NCBI RefSeq assembly: GCF_030137545.1
Contig: NZ_JARUVL010000005.1
Location: 1-64,000 of the forward strand
Origin: Virgibacillus sp. LDC-1
GTDB lineage: Bacteria; Bacillota; Bacilli; Bacillales; Amphibacillaceae
Direction: 5' to 3'
Length of the DNA: 64,000 bases
The position numbers and the translations under genes are program-made. How positions within the stretch are numbered: the stretch's first letter is position 1; the number at the start of each line of letters is the position of its first letter. Of the stretch, positions 56,959 through 64,000 are shown piece after piece. The notes under the pieces were generated by a model. It made no database searches and had not been told where the DNA came from. It saw nothing but the letters and a program-made list of their open reading frames with translations.

Positions 56959-57382
56959 AAAGACCTCCTCGTTCGTAACCCCCCTGTTAAAAGAGTGATA
57001 TTTACAATTATAAATATTATTACATAATTTTTATTTTATTTAAAATATTTAAATCAAATCCATTATTGCTCATTATAAAGTGATCATTTAAAAGTTGTGC
57101 GAACTGTGTTCCATCCGGATCTCTTTCACTTTGGCTACGCCACTTGTACACGTTCCCCAGTTTGATAGCGAGAATCATAATGATCCTATCGATAAGCGTG
57201 TTCACGAAAACAAGCCAAAACAGATATTTTCAAAGCATCGTAATCGCTTTTTTATATACCTCATCAAACAAAGAAAAATCTCCCTAAAAATACCTATCCT
57301 GTCATAATAGCTTATCTATGCTCATACATATAATCTAGTGAACCTGGCATCCAGAATGTCACAAAAGAAAAGAGGGATATTA
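56959..57382. other. 424-base gap before cwlJ
   Basis: AT-rich. It contains the cwlJ promoter (57302-57330). A minus-strand open frame (57020-57205) includes WRSQSERDPDGTQFAQLL, which looks protein-like but starts at GTG without a ribosome site. It may be a gene remnant, family not recognised. Confidence 0.4.
57302..57330 (+). promoter_or_regulatory. sigma-E-like promoter of cwlJ
   Basis: TCATAAT (57302-57308), 14-base spacer, CATACATA (57323-57330). This fits the sigma-E pattern of KMATATT, 14-15 bases, CATACA-T. The predicted start is about 45 bases before the GTG. B. subtilis cwlJ is sigma-E dependent. Confidence 0.62.
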
Positions 57383-57805
57383 GTGGCTGTCATTCCCTAT
57401 ACCGAAAAAGGAGTAGACTTATTAGCACGATTAATTCGAGCAGAAGCAGAGGGAGAAGGAAAGCTAGGAATGCTAATGGTCGGAAATGTTGGTGTGAATC
57501 GGGTGAAGTCAAATTGTCTGGATTTCACAAAAATACGGTCCATCGATGACATGGTATTCCAAAGCCCAGGTGGATTTGAAGCAACACAAAAAGGATATTT
57601 TTATCAGCGCGCGCGCGAGTCTGATAAGGAATTGGCTAGACAGGTAATTCGTGGCGATCGCTATCATCCTGCTACAAATTCACTTTGGTTCTTTAAGCCA
57701 GCTGGAAGCTGTCCTGCCCAATGGTACGATCAATGGAACAGTGGCCGCTACAAATCGCATTGTTTTTATTCTCCAACTGCTACAGATTGTCCAAATGTAT
57801 ATTGA
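57383..57805 (+). CDS. cwlJ: spore cortex-lytic cell wall hydrolase CwlJ
   Basis: Degrades cortex during germination, acting in the spore coat. 140 residues. RLIRAEAEGEGKLGMLMVGNVGVNR near 16-40 contains the catalytic acid, then GYFYQRARESDKELAR and DCPNVY at the end. The start is GTG 57383-57385, six bases after GAGGG; the frame runs 15 codons further without a site. Length and start match B. subtilis CwlJ. gerQ, whose product CwlJ needs, follows. Confidence 0.93.
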   Translation: MAVIPYTEKGVDLLARLIRAEAEGEGKLGMLMVGNVGVNRVKSNCLDFTKIRSIDDMVFQSPGGFEATQKGYFYQRARESDKELARQVIRGDRYHPATNSLWFFKPAGSCPAQWYDQWNSGRYKSHCFYSPTATDCPNVY

Positions 57806-57958
57806 TTTCCCGTAAAAACTTGACCTAGTGTATGTGGAAGTGAATAGCTAGCCCACTTGAGCAGTCTCCTTTGCCTAATAGCTAAAGGAAAGCAGATTTT
57901 GATTAACATCCTGTTGGTGACTAGCATCATCAACGAAAAGACATTAGGAGGGATTTTC

Positions 57959-58411
57959 ATGAGTGAAAACAAAGAAAATCAAGGCACCCAGTATTCTGGT
58001 CAATACCAATCCTACCCATACTTTTATCAACCAGCACAATCTCCAGCATATTACCCATCATATAACTATCGACAATTTCAATACCCACAGACTCAAACAA
58101 CACAAGCACCTGCAATTCCAGGAATGCTTCCAATTGAGCAATCCTATGTAGAAAACATTCTACGCTTAAATCGTGGAAAACCAGCAACCGTGTATATGAC
58201 CTTTGAAAATAACAAAGAGTGGAATGCTAAGATTTTCAAAGGGGTAATTGAAGCAGCAGGAAGAGATCACTTAATTCTAAGTGATCCGCAAACAGGAAAA
58301 CGTTACTTATTACTGACAGTCTACCTAGACTATATTACATTTGATGAAGAAATTAATTATTCCTACCCATATGATGGTACCGGTCAATACGCTACGTATT
58401 CACCAAGATAA
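57959..58411 (+). CDS. gerQ: spore coat protein GerQ
   Basis: Coat protein required for CwlJ localisation and cross-linked by transglutaminase. 150 residues from ATG 57959 behind AGGAGGG; the frame extends 34 codons upstream without support. The N-terminus is Gln/Tyr/Pro-rich (QYQSYPYFYQPAQSPAYYP). The conserved C-terminal domain begins PGMLPIEQSYVENILRLNRG and contains GRDHLILSDPQTGKRYLL. Confidence 0.92.
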   Translation: MSENKENQGTQYSGQYQSYPYFYQPAQSPAYYPSYNYRQFQYPQTQTTQAPAIPGMLPIEQSYVENILRLNRGKPATVYMTFENNKEWNAKIFKGVIEAAGRDHLILSDPQTGKRYLLLTVYLDYITFDEEINYSYPYDGTGQYATYSPR

Positions 58412-58415
58412 CGTT

Positions 58416-58469
58416 AAAAGGATAGCACGTAGGATGATGTTCACCTCTCCTTTTTGTGCTATCCTTTTT
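58416..58469 (+). terminator. terminator of gerQ
   Basis: AAAAGGATAGCAC and GTGCTATCCTTTT form a 13-bp stem with a 27-base loop and a T-tract, five bases after the stop. Confidence 0.8.
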
Positions 58470-58496
58470 ATACTTTTTTATAGATGAGGCGATTCC

Positions 58497-58748
58497 ATGA
58501 GGCACCCTTACGAAAAATTTATTCGTGGAGAAATTATTTGCCTTGCGCTTGCCATCTTAATTGGAATCATTGCACTTGTACAAAGCTCGATTATACTCAT
58601 CTTTCTTTCCATAGTTCTTATTACAATAAGTCTTCTATGTGATGGACTAAGCCTTTGGCATACGTATCATACGTTAAATGCGATAAAACAAATAGTACGT
58701 GCAGTCTTACTTTTATTATTTGCTGTTTACATTCTATTAACGCTGTAA
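58497..58748 (+). CDS. small membrane protein, unknown
   Basis: 83 residues with two or three hydrophobic helices (about 12-29 and 30-48, then 66-82 AVLLLLFAVYILLTL) and a short basic start. GAGGCG precedes ATG 58497. It is convergent with ywdK, eight bases apart. No family recognised. Confidence 0.65.
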   Translation: MRHPYEKFIRGEIICLALAILIGIIALVQSSIILIFLSIVLITISLLCDGLSLWHTYHTLNAIKQIVRAVLLLLFAVYILLTL

Positions 58749-58755
58749 CCCATAC

Positions 58756-59127
58756 TTATGACACATATTTTACGACCGCGTATCCTAAAAGTACCCAACC
58801 GATTAAAAATGCGACACCACCGAATGGGGTGATCATTGCAAATAACTTAATGCCTGATGTGGAGTATATGTAAAGGCTGCCTGAAAATAGAATAACACCA
58901 ACAAAAAACAGCCAGCCTGCTCCAATAAGGCTACTGCTTTGAAACTTTGCGTACAGCAATCCCGTTACAAGTAATGCCATCGTGTGAAACATCTGATAAT
59001 TCACAGCTTTTTCCCATGTGCCAAGCGCTTTTTCAGAAATTTTTCCTTCTAATCCATGTGCTCCAAATGCACCAAGCGCTACTGCTAAAAAGCCATTTAC
59101 AACTCCTAAAAGTAAAAACAATTTCAT
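58756..59127 (-). CDS. ywdK: DUF423 family membrane protein YwdK
   Basis: 123 residues, four predicted helices. The N-terminal GVVNGFLAVALGAFGAHGL and the later NYQMFHTMALL and TPFGGVAFLIGW motifs are typical of DUF423. Function unknown. GGGGTAAAT precedes ATG 59127. It lies 18 bases after ywdI, probably an operon. Confidence 0.9.
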   Translation of the reverse strand: MKLFLLLGVVNGFLAVALGAFGAHGLEGKISEKALGTWEKAVNYQMFHTMALLVTGLLYAKFQSSSLIGAGWLFFVGVILFSGSLYIYSTSGIKLFAMITPFGGVAFLIGWVLLGYAVVKYVS

Positions 59128-59145
59128 ATTTACCCCTACTTTCTA

Positions 59146-59430
59146 TTAAAAATCAAAGATAGATTTCCCATTTGCCCCGTCGTTAGATTCAGGCTCATCT
59201 AGAGAGATATCATCACCAAACATAGCCTTTTTTTCTTCTAACGTTATCTTTTCCTTTAATCTATTCGAAGATGCAGAAGCTCCTTCGCCTTCCTCAGCTA
59301 GGAGTATATCACACAATAGTCGAATACTATTTATATGTGGTAGCATTTTTGGACGATCGTCAGCATGGACATTGGCTTTCTCCAATTCCTCTATCATCTT
59401 TTTAAGGATGATCTGGTTCGTTACTGCCAT
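59146..59430 (-). CDS. ywdI: YwdI family protein (DUF5327)
   Basis: 94 residues. An N-terminal helix (LKKMIEELEKANVHADDRPKM shortened) carries Leu/Glu spacing of a coiled coil, followed by INSIRLLCDILLAEE and a disordered acidic tail ending KSIFDF. GGAGTG precedes ATG 59430. Function unknown; the name rests on synteny with ywdK and on style. Confidence 0.78.
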   Translation of the reverse strand: MAVTNQIILKKMIEELEKANVHADDRPKMLPHINSIRLLCDILLAEEGEGASASSNRLKEKITLEEKKAMFGDDISLDEPESNDGANGKSIFDF

Positions 59431-59504
59431 TCGCGTTCACTCCTTCCCGCTACCAAGTATAACACGTTTTTTTCGCTTGTCCGTATATAAAGCACATTAA
59501 AAAA

Positions 59505-59538
59505 GAACTATCGGACGCATATATTGTCCTTATAGTTC
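59505..59538 (-). terminator. terminator of the 43-residue gene
   Basis: GAACTAT-CG-GAC and GTCCTTATAGTTC pair in a stem with one internal bulge; the minus strand continues TTTTTTAATG. It stands 98 bases after the small gene's stop. Confidence 0.6.
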
Positions 59539-59635
59539 CATCAGTAAAATAAAGCTTGCGTTTATGTATATATACTTACTTACGTTATTCGTTCATTCTC
59601 CGTTAAAACGCCAAAACTAGATTACGAAGCATACA

Positions 59636-59767
59636 TTAAACATTTACTTTTTTTTGTTCATTGACGTACTGTTCATGCAACCACCTTAAAAAAACAAGCT
59701 CATCCATCAAAAGTTCCCTACCTAACTCGACTTCTGTATCTTCACAAAATTGATTGAAGCTTACCAT
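59636..59767 (-). CDS. 43-residue small protein
   Basis: Short open frame on the minus strand, too short for usual cut-offs. The product begins MVSFNQFCEDTEVELGREL, continues LMDELVFLRWLHEQYVNEQ and ends KKVNV. The GGGGGGATT ribosome site precedes ATG 59767 by about ten bases and a terminator follows. It is amphipathic, acidic at the start and basic at the end, with no membrane segment. Function unknown. Confidence 0.6.
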   Translation of the reverse strand: MVSFNQFCEDTEVELGRELLMDELVFLRWLHEQYVNEQKKVNV

Positions 59768-59928
59768 ATGCTGAAATCCCCCCAAAGTAGAAAACCAATC
59801 TTTATTTCCTATATTGTAACGTTTTTTGGGAAATGGTTCAAGGGTTTGTAAAATAAATAATTTACAGACAATATGACGTATTTAGACATACGCTTTGGAT
59901 TGTCCAGAATTCATTAACGTAAGAATAT

Positions 59929-61472
59929 TTACACATGTTGATGCATCGCTTCCTTGAATCGTCCATTCCACTCAATATGCTTTCGAGAAAATTTTGTCGG
60001 TGAATCAATTCCCATAACTGCAGCCATTTCAAATAGACCTTCGCGCAACGAAAGCAAATAATTACATACACGATATTTTTTCTCATCAATACTTAAAGCT
60101 TTTTGTAGTTTAGGATCTGTTGTAGCAACACCTACTGGACAGCGATTCGTATGGCACACCTCTGCCATAATACATCCGACACTCATCATAAAACCGCGAG
60201 CAATATTAATCAAATCAGCACCTAGAGCTAATGCCATAGCAATCTTGTCTGGCGTCAGTAATTTTCCTGAAGCGATAATATAAGTTTGATTACGTATTCC
60301 GTACTTTCTTAATAAATCATCAAGCATTGGGATCACCGTAAAAGTTGGCAGGCCTACAGATGCAGCCAATTCATAATACGTCGCACCAGAACCCCCTTCA
60401 CTACCATCTACCGTGATAAAATCTGGTACAATTCCAGTTTGGTGCATAGCCTGTACATAGCTTTCCAACTGCGCTTCATTACCAGCCACTATTTTTGTCC
60501 CCACTGGCTTTTCACTGATACGACGCATTTGTGCTAAAAAATCTAGCATTTCTTTTGCTCCTGAAAACTGTTCAAATCGATTTGGACTATTTATCTCTGT
60601 CCAAGGCCTTACACTACGGATTTCCGCAATTTCTTCTGTCACCTTACTTCCATCAACATGTCCGCCACGCTGTTTCGCGCCTTGAGCAAGTTTTAGTTCA
60701 AATGCCTTATTTGTTCCATATCGCTTTTTTCTTTAAAACGTTCCCATGAAAATGCGCCATCTTCCGTACGCACACCAAATAAACCGGAGCTTATTTGCAT
60801 AATTAGATTAACATTCCCTTTTAAATGATATGGGGACACACTGCCTTCACCCGTATTCATCCACGTTCCACCTGCCAGTGCTAAGCCTTCTGCCAGCGCA
60901 GTGATTGCGTGATCACCTAATGCACCATAGCTCATCGCTGATTGCCCAATAAGTCCCTTTACCCTAAACGGATAGTTCACAGTATGCTCACCAAGGATAA
61001 TTGCGTCCTCATCTGGAAGTAGAAATGGTTCAAAATCTTCCTCTACACGGTGTTCCTTTCGACTAAATAATGATTCATTATCCAAAACATAGCGCTTTGA
61101 ATGAATGAGTGGATATTGCTCGACTCTCATTTCTTCTCGTTGCTTCGGAAACATATCGTTTACCATATAATATCCTTCTTCTGTAAAGTCACGTTCTGAT
61201 CCAAAGCCTATCATTCTAGAATTATATTTTGCAGCTTTATAAACAAATTCAAATTGTATGCGATTAAATGGTTTGCCTTCTAGATTATTATTAAAAAAAT
61301 ATTGCCGTAACTCCGGTCCCATTTTCTCTAAGATATAGCGCATTTTCCCTAATAGTGGATAGTTACGCAAGATAGCATGTTTTTCTTGCCGTTGATCATG
61401 GATATAAATTCGAAGCAAGAATAATAAAGGAATCAGGATAATTAAAATAAGGAACAATATTAATCCAATCAT
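59929..61472 (-). pseudogene. yerD: YerD-type glutamate synthase-like protein, frameshifted
   Basis: Ferredoxin-type glutamate synthase large-subunit-like flavoprotein with an N-terminal membrane helix (about 4-24). The intact form would be about 514 residues. The N-terminal half (to about 60693) holds VKGLIGQSAMSYGALG. The C-terminal half holds FITVDGSEGGSGAT, the FMN site, and the iron-sulfur cysteines of CIMAEVCHTNRCPVG. The halves are in different frames: around 60705-60710 the minus strand reads ATAAGGCA, where restoring one A (ATAAAGGCA) rejoins them exactly. The start is ATG 61472 behind GGAAGGA. It could be a real mutation or a homopolymer sequencing error. Confidence 0.85.
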
Positions 61473-61712
61473 TATATTTCCTTCCATAAAAACACGTCCT
61501 TTTCGTTCTTTGGAATATAAAGATTTACTTCAAATAATAATCCCCTATGACAAAAGTCCTTTGTAAAATAAGTGTAATAATCCCTTCCCAATTGAGCGGA
61601 CCGATAAACATAGGCCTTCTTCGTTTATCAGGAAATGAGAGAAAAATCGAAAACACCATTGAAATTTAATTCAAATAGTTGTATATTTATACAGGCTCAT
61701 TCGTTATGTTTT

Positions 61713-61741
61713 TTGGACAAATTAATGATTTCAATTATAAT
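61713..61741 (+). promoter_or_regulatory. sigma-A promoter of the YjiH gene
   Basis: TTGGAC (61713-61718), 17-base spacer, perfect TATAAT (61736-61741), about 30 bases before the ATG. Confidence 0.7.
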
Positions 61742-61770
61742 AAAGGAAATATTTTACTGGAGGTCTTTTT

Positions 61771-63120
61771 ATGAAGAGAAAGCAATATCACATCATTGAT
61801 CATCTGAAATTTATTATCCCTTCACTAATCGGTGTGATTTTATTTATGTCACCTATCAAAATAGAGAGTGGATTTACAATCCCTATTGCTATTCTAGCAA
61901 ACTGGGTACAAGAAAAACTGGCAGATCAGCTGTCACTTATTATGATGATCATCATTGTTATTACTGCTATCTTTACTTTGCTTGCCAAAGTAGCTGGAAA
62001 GCACAGCTTAGAAAAGACTCCATTCTTTCAAACATTACTTTATACAACCTGGTTTTGGACGATTGTTCGTGTACTTGCAGCTATTTTTGCTGTGCTCGTC
62101 TATTATCAGATTGGACCAGAAGCAATTTGGAGCGAAAACACTGGGGCAATGCTGCTAGGAAGCTTATTACACGTCTTATTCTCTGTATTTCTTTTTGCTG
62201 GATTATTTCTCCCATTACTAATGAATTTCGGATTGATGGAATTATTCGGTACATTGATGACAAAGATTATGCGACCATTATTTAAACTCCCCGGCCGTTC
62301 TTCCATTGATGCACTTGCATCTTGGATAGGAGATGGCACAATTGGTGTCTTAATGACGAGCAAGCAATATGAGGAAGGCTATTATACGAAACGAGAAGCG
62401 GCAGTCATCGGTACAACGTTCTCCATTGTATCGATTACATTTACGCTCGTAGTCATTAAAGAAGTTGATCTAGAACATATGTTTATTCCTTTTTACCTTA
62501 CCGTGCTAGCTGCTGGATTCGTTGCCGCTTTAATAATGCCACGCATCCCACCATTATCAAAAAAAGCAGATACGTATGTAACAAATACGACAGAACCTGT
62601 TGATGAAAGCCTGCCAGCAGGGGCAACAGCCTTCAGCCACGGCTATGCTAAAGCGTTAGCACGTGCAAAACAGGAAACAAGTGTTTTACAGTTTATTAAA
62701 CAAGGTGTACAAAATGTGCTTGACATGTGGATGGGAGTAGCACCTGTCGTCATGACCTTTGGACTTATTGCTCTTGTGATCGCTGAAACAACACCTTTGT
62801 TTTCTTGGTTAGGAATGCCTTTTATTCCTTTACTAGAGCTCATGCAAGTGCCATTTGCTGCGGAAGCTTCCGAAACAATTTTAATTGGATTTGCCGACAT
62901 GTTTCTTCCTGCAATTATCGGTTCTTCCATTGATGCAGAGATAACTAGATTTATTATTGCGGCGTTATCCGTTACACAGCTCATTTACATGTCAGAGGTG
63001 GGGGGCCTGTTACTAGGTTCAAAGGTACCTGTCTCCTTTAAAGATTTGTTTATTGTCTTTTTACTACGGACACTCATTACCTTACCAGTGATTGTTGCGA
63101 TTGCACATATGCTTTTTTAA
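61771..63120 (+). CDS. YjiH family membrane protein (Gate domain)
   Basis: 449 residues, about ten predicted membrane helices. Two nucleoside-recognition (Gate)-type halves are visible: LMTKIMRPLFKLPGRSSIDALASWIGDG with TSKQYEEGYYTKREAAVIGTT at 170-230, and VLDMWMGVAPVVMTFG with FADMFLPAIIGS near 325-400. Proteins of this family are thought to be transporters, with substrate unknown. GGAGGT precedes ATG 61771. It has its own promoter and is convergent with the purine permease. Confidence 0.85.
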   Translation: MKRKQYHIIDHLKFIIPSLIGVILFMSPIKIESGFTIPIAILANWVQEKLADQLSLIMMIIIVITAIFTLLAKVAGKHSLEKTPFFQTLLYTTWFWTIVRVLAAIFAVLVYYQIGPEAIWSENTGAMLLGSLLHVLFSVFLFAGLFLPLLMNFGLMELFGTLMTKIMRPLFKLPGRSSIDALASWIGDGTIGVLMTSKQYEEGYYTKREAAVIGTTFSIVSITFTLVVIKEVDLEHMFIPFYLTVLAAGFVAALIMPRIPPLSKKADTYVTNTTEPVDESLPAGATAFSHGYAKALARAKQETSVLQFIKQGVQNVLDMWMGVAPVVMTFGLIALVIAETTPLFSWLGMPFIPLLELMQVPFAAEASETILIGFADMFLPAIIGSSIDAEITRFIIAALSVTQLIYMSEVGGLLLGSKVPVSFKDLFIVFLLRTLITLPVIVAIAHMLF

Positions 63121-63148
63121 TAAAGCAGCCAGCGCGCTTCTGCATAAA

Positions 63149-63195
63149 ATGTAAGATCCCCCTGCCCCGATATAATGGGCAGGGGGATCTTACAT
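63149..63195. terminator. 19-bp perfect inverted repeat between convergent genes
   Basis: ATGTAAGATCCCCCTGCCC and its exact complement with a 9-base loop. The minus strand continues TTTATGC and the plus strand GTAGGAAG, so T-tracts are poor, but the very GC-rich stem should stop both convergent transcripts. Confidence 0.75.
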
Positions 63196-63243
63196 GTAGG
63201 AAGAAAATGTGCAGTTGACCGCTATTTTTATCGGCTTAGCGTA

Positions 63244-64000
63244 TTACGCTTCTTGTTTTAGTAGCACAGTTTTATTGTTCTTCTTGCGAGCAGGAAGCAT
63301 GTTAAAAAGGATATTTAAAACGATCGCTGTCAGGCTTCCTGCAACAATGCCGTTACTCGTAAGAATTTGGACACTCTCTGGCAGGTGGGAAAATAAATCA
63401 GGAACAACAGAAACCCCAAGACCGATCCCTACAGAGCATGCGACAATCATGGAATTTTCCTGTGACTGTGAGATCGTGCCGCTTAGCATTTTGATGCCTT
63501 GTGATACAACCATTCCAAACATTGCTACCATCGCTCCACCAAGTACTGATGTAGGAATAATTGTCGTAACTGCTGCTACTTTCGGCAAGAACCCTAGCCC
63601 GATAAGCATTAACCCAGTAATGAGAATAATTTTTCGCGAGCGAACACCAGACATTTGAATCAAACCAACATTTTGTGAGAATGTCGTATAAGGAAACGCA
63701 TTGAAAATTCCACCAATAACAGAAGCTAACCCTTCTGCACGATAGCCTTGTGCTAAATCTTCTTTTGACAGTTCTTTTTCACAAATATCACTTAATGCGA
63801 AATAAACGCCTGTAGATTCAACAAGAGAAACCATCGCAACTAACGTCATCGTTAAAATTGCCGACCATTCAAAAGTTGGCACGCCAAAATAAAATGGTTG
63901 CACGAGATGCAATACTGCTGCATCTGTTACCGGTGTGAAATCAACCTTCCCAAGAATCATTGCTACGACTGTTCCAAAAACGATCCCGAGTAAAATGGAG
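63244..64000 (-). CDS. NCS2 xanthine/uric acid permease, 3' part
   Basis: Purine/proton symporter of the nucleobase-ascorbate (NCS2) family; about 251 C-terminal residues are visible and the frame is open to the window end. The family signature region is SLVESTGVYFALSDI near the start of the visible part, then FNAFPYTTFSQNVGLIQMSGV, then four or five helices and a basic tail (ARKKNNKT). The style is xanthine/uric acid permease rather than uracil. Any purine riboswitch would lie beyond the window. Confidence 0.9.
   Translation of the reverse strand, partial: SILLGIVFGTVVAMILGKVDFTPVTDAAVLHLVQPFYFGVPTFEWSAILTMTLVAMVSLVESTGVYFALSDICEKELSKEDLAQGYRAEGLASVIGGIFNAFPYTTFSQNVGLIQMSGVRSRKIILITGLMLIGLGFLPKVAAVTTIIPTSVLGGAMVAMFGMVVSQGIKMLSGTISQSQENSMIVACSVGIGLGVSVVPDLFSHLPESVQILTSNGIVAGSLTAIVLNILFNMLPARKKNNKTVLLKQEA

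Noticed and set aside
57020-57205. 61-codon minus-strand frame as an intact gene
   Set aside because: GTG start without ribosome site; mentioned only as a possible remnant.

Overview
This 64 kb window is a core-chromosome segment of a low-GC, endospore-forming Gram-positive bacterium of the family Bacillaceae. Gene order and protein style suggest the Oceanobacillus/Virgibacillus side rather than Bacillus subtilis itself. The evidence is a B. subtilis-like order (atp operon - upp - glyA - ywlG - rpiB - ywlE - mntP - ywlC - ywlB - spoIIR - prmC - prfA - tdk - rpmE - rho - glpX - murA - tal - fba - spo0F - pyrG - rpoE - acyl-CoA genes - fadF - argS - ywiB - pbpG - ywhD - ywgA - ywfO - lipL - pta - hemQ - cwlJ - gerQ). 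Sporulation and germination genes are present (spoIIR, spo0F, pbpG, cwlJ, gerQ), with strong AGGAGG-type ribosome sites throughout. The genus is inference. I see no rRNA, tRNA, CRISPR array, phage or intact insertion sequence.

Layout. 0.2-7.4 kb: complete F1Fo ATP synthase operon atpI-B-E-F-H-A-G-D-C on the minus strand. 8.2-12 kb: a Vpr-like secreted subtilase and UDP-GlcNAc 2-epimerase, set between atp and upp. 12-20.6 kb: upp, glyA, ywlG, rpiB, a chemoreceptor, the arginine phosphatase ywlE, mntP, sua5 and a small ywlB-like gene, then spoIIR. A dense DnaA-box cluster lies between sua5 and ywlB. 20.7-33.5 kb: prmC-prfA, tdk, rpmE2, rho, glpX, murA, tal, fba, spo0F, pyrG and rpoE. 34-46.4 kb: an acyl-CoA/B12 catabolic block (fadF, thiolase, 3-hydroxyacyl-CoA dehydrogenase, two acyl-CoA dehydrogenases, meaB, a TetR regulator, fused isobutyryl-CoA mutase icmF), all on the minus strand between fadF and rpoE. 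46.6-58.7 kb: argS-ywiB, PBP2d, ywhD, ywgA-ywfO, lipL, pta, hemQ, cwlJ, gerQ and small membrane proteins, on both strands. 58.8-64 kb: ywdK, ywdI, a 43-residue gene, a frameshifted yerD-type glutamate synthase-like gene, a YjiH-family membrane protein and the 3' part of an NCS2 purine permease.

How the genes work together. The acyl-CoA block can take short or branched acyl-CoAs through oxidation, hydration-product oxidation and thiolysis. IcmF interconverts isobutyryl- and butyryl-CoA, FadF passes electrons to the membrane, and a palindromic operator lies inside the fadF promoter. rpiB/tal/fba/glpX are sugar-phosphate enzymes, and upp/tdk/pyrG/NCS2 permease are nucleotide salvage and synthesis. 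Sporulation regulation is legible in the DNA: a sigma-H-like promoter with a 0A-like box before spo0F and a sigma-E-like promoter before cwlJ.

I found no wholly new multi-gene system. The most interesting signals are the DnaA-box cluster, a terminator-like hairpin inside the atp operon between atpE and atpF, a roughly 50-residue insertion in YwlE, a dispersed GC-richer hairpin repeat, a 16-bp inverted repeat upstream of rpoE, a leader terminator before pyrG, and the single-base frameshift in yerD. Several starts were moved inward from the longest open frame on ribosome-site evidence; each case is stated.
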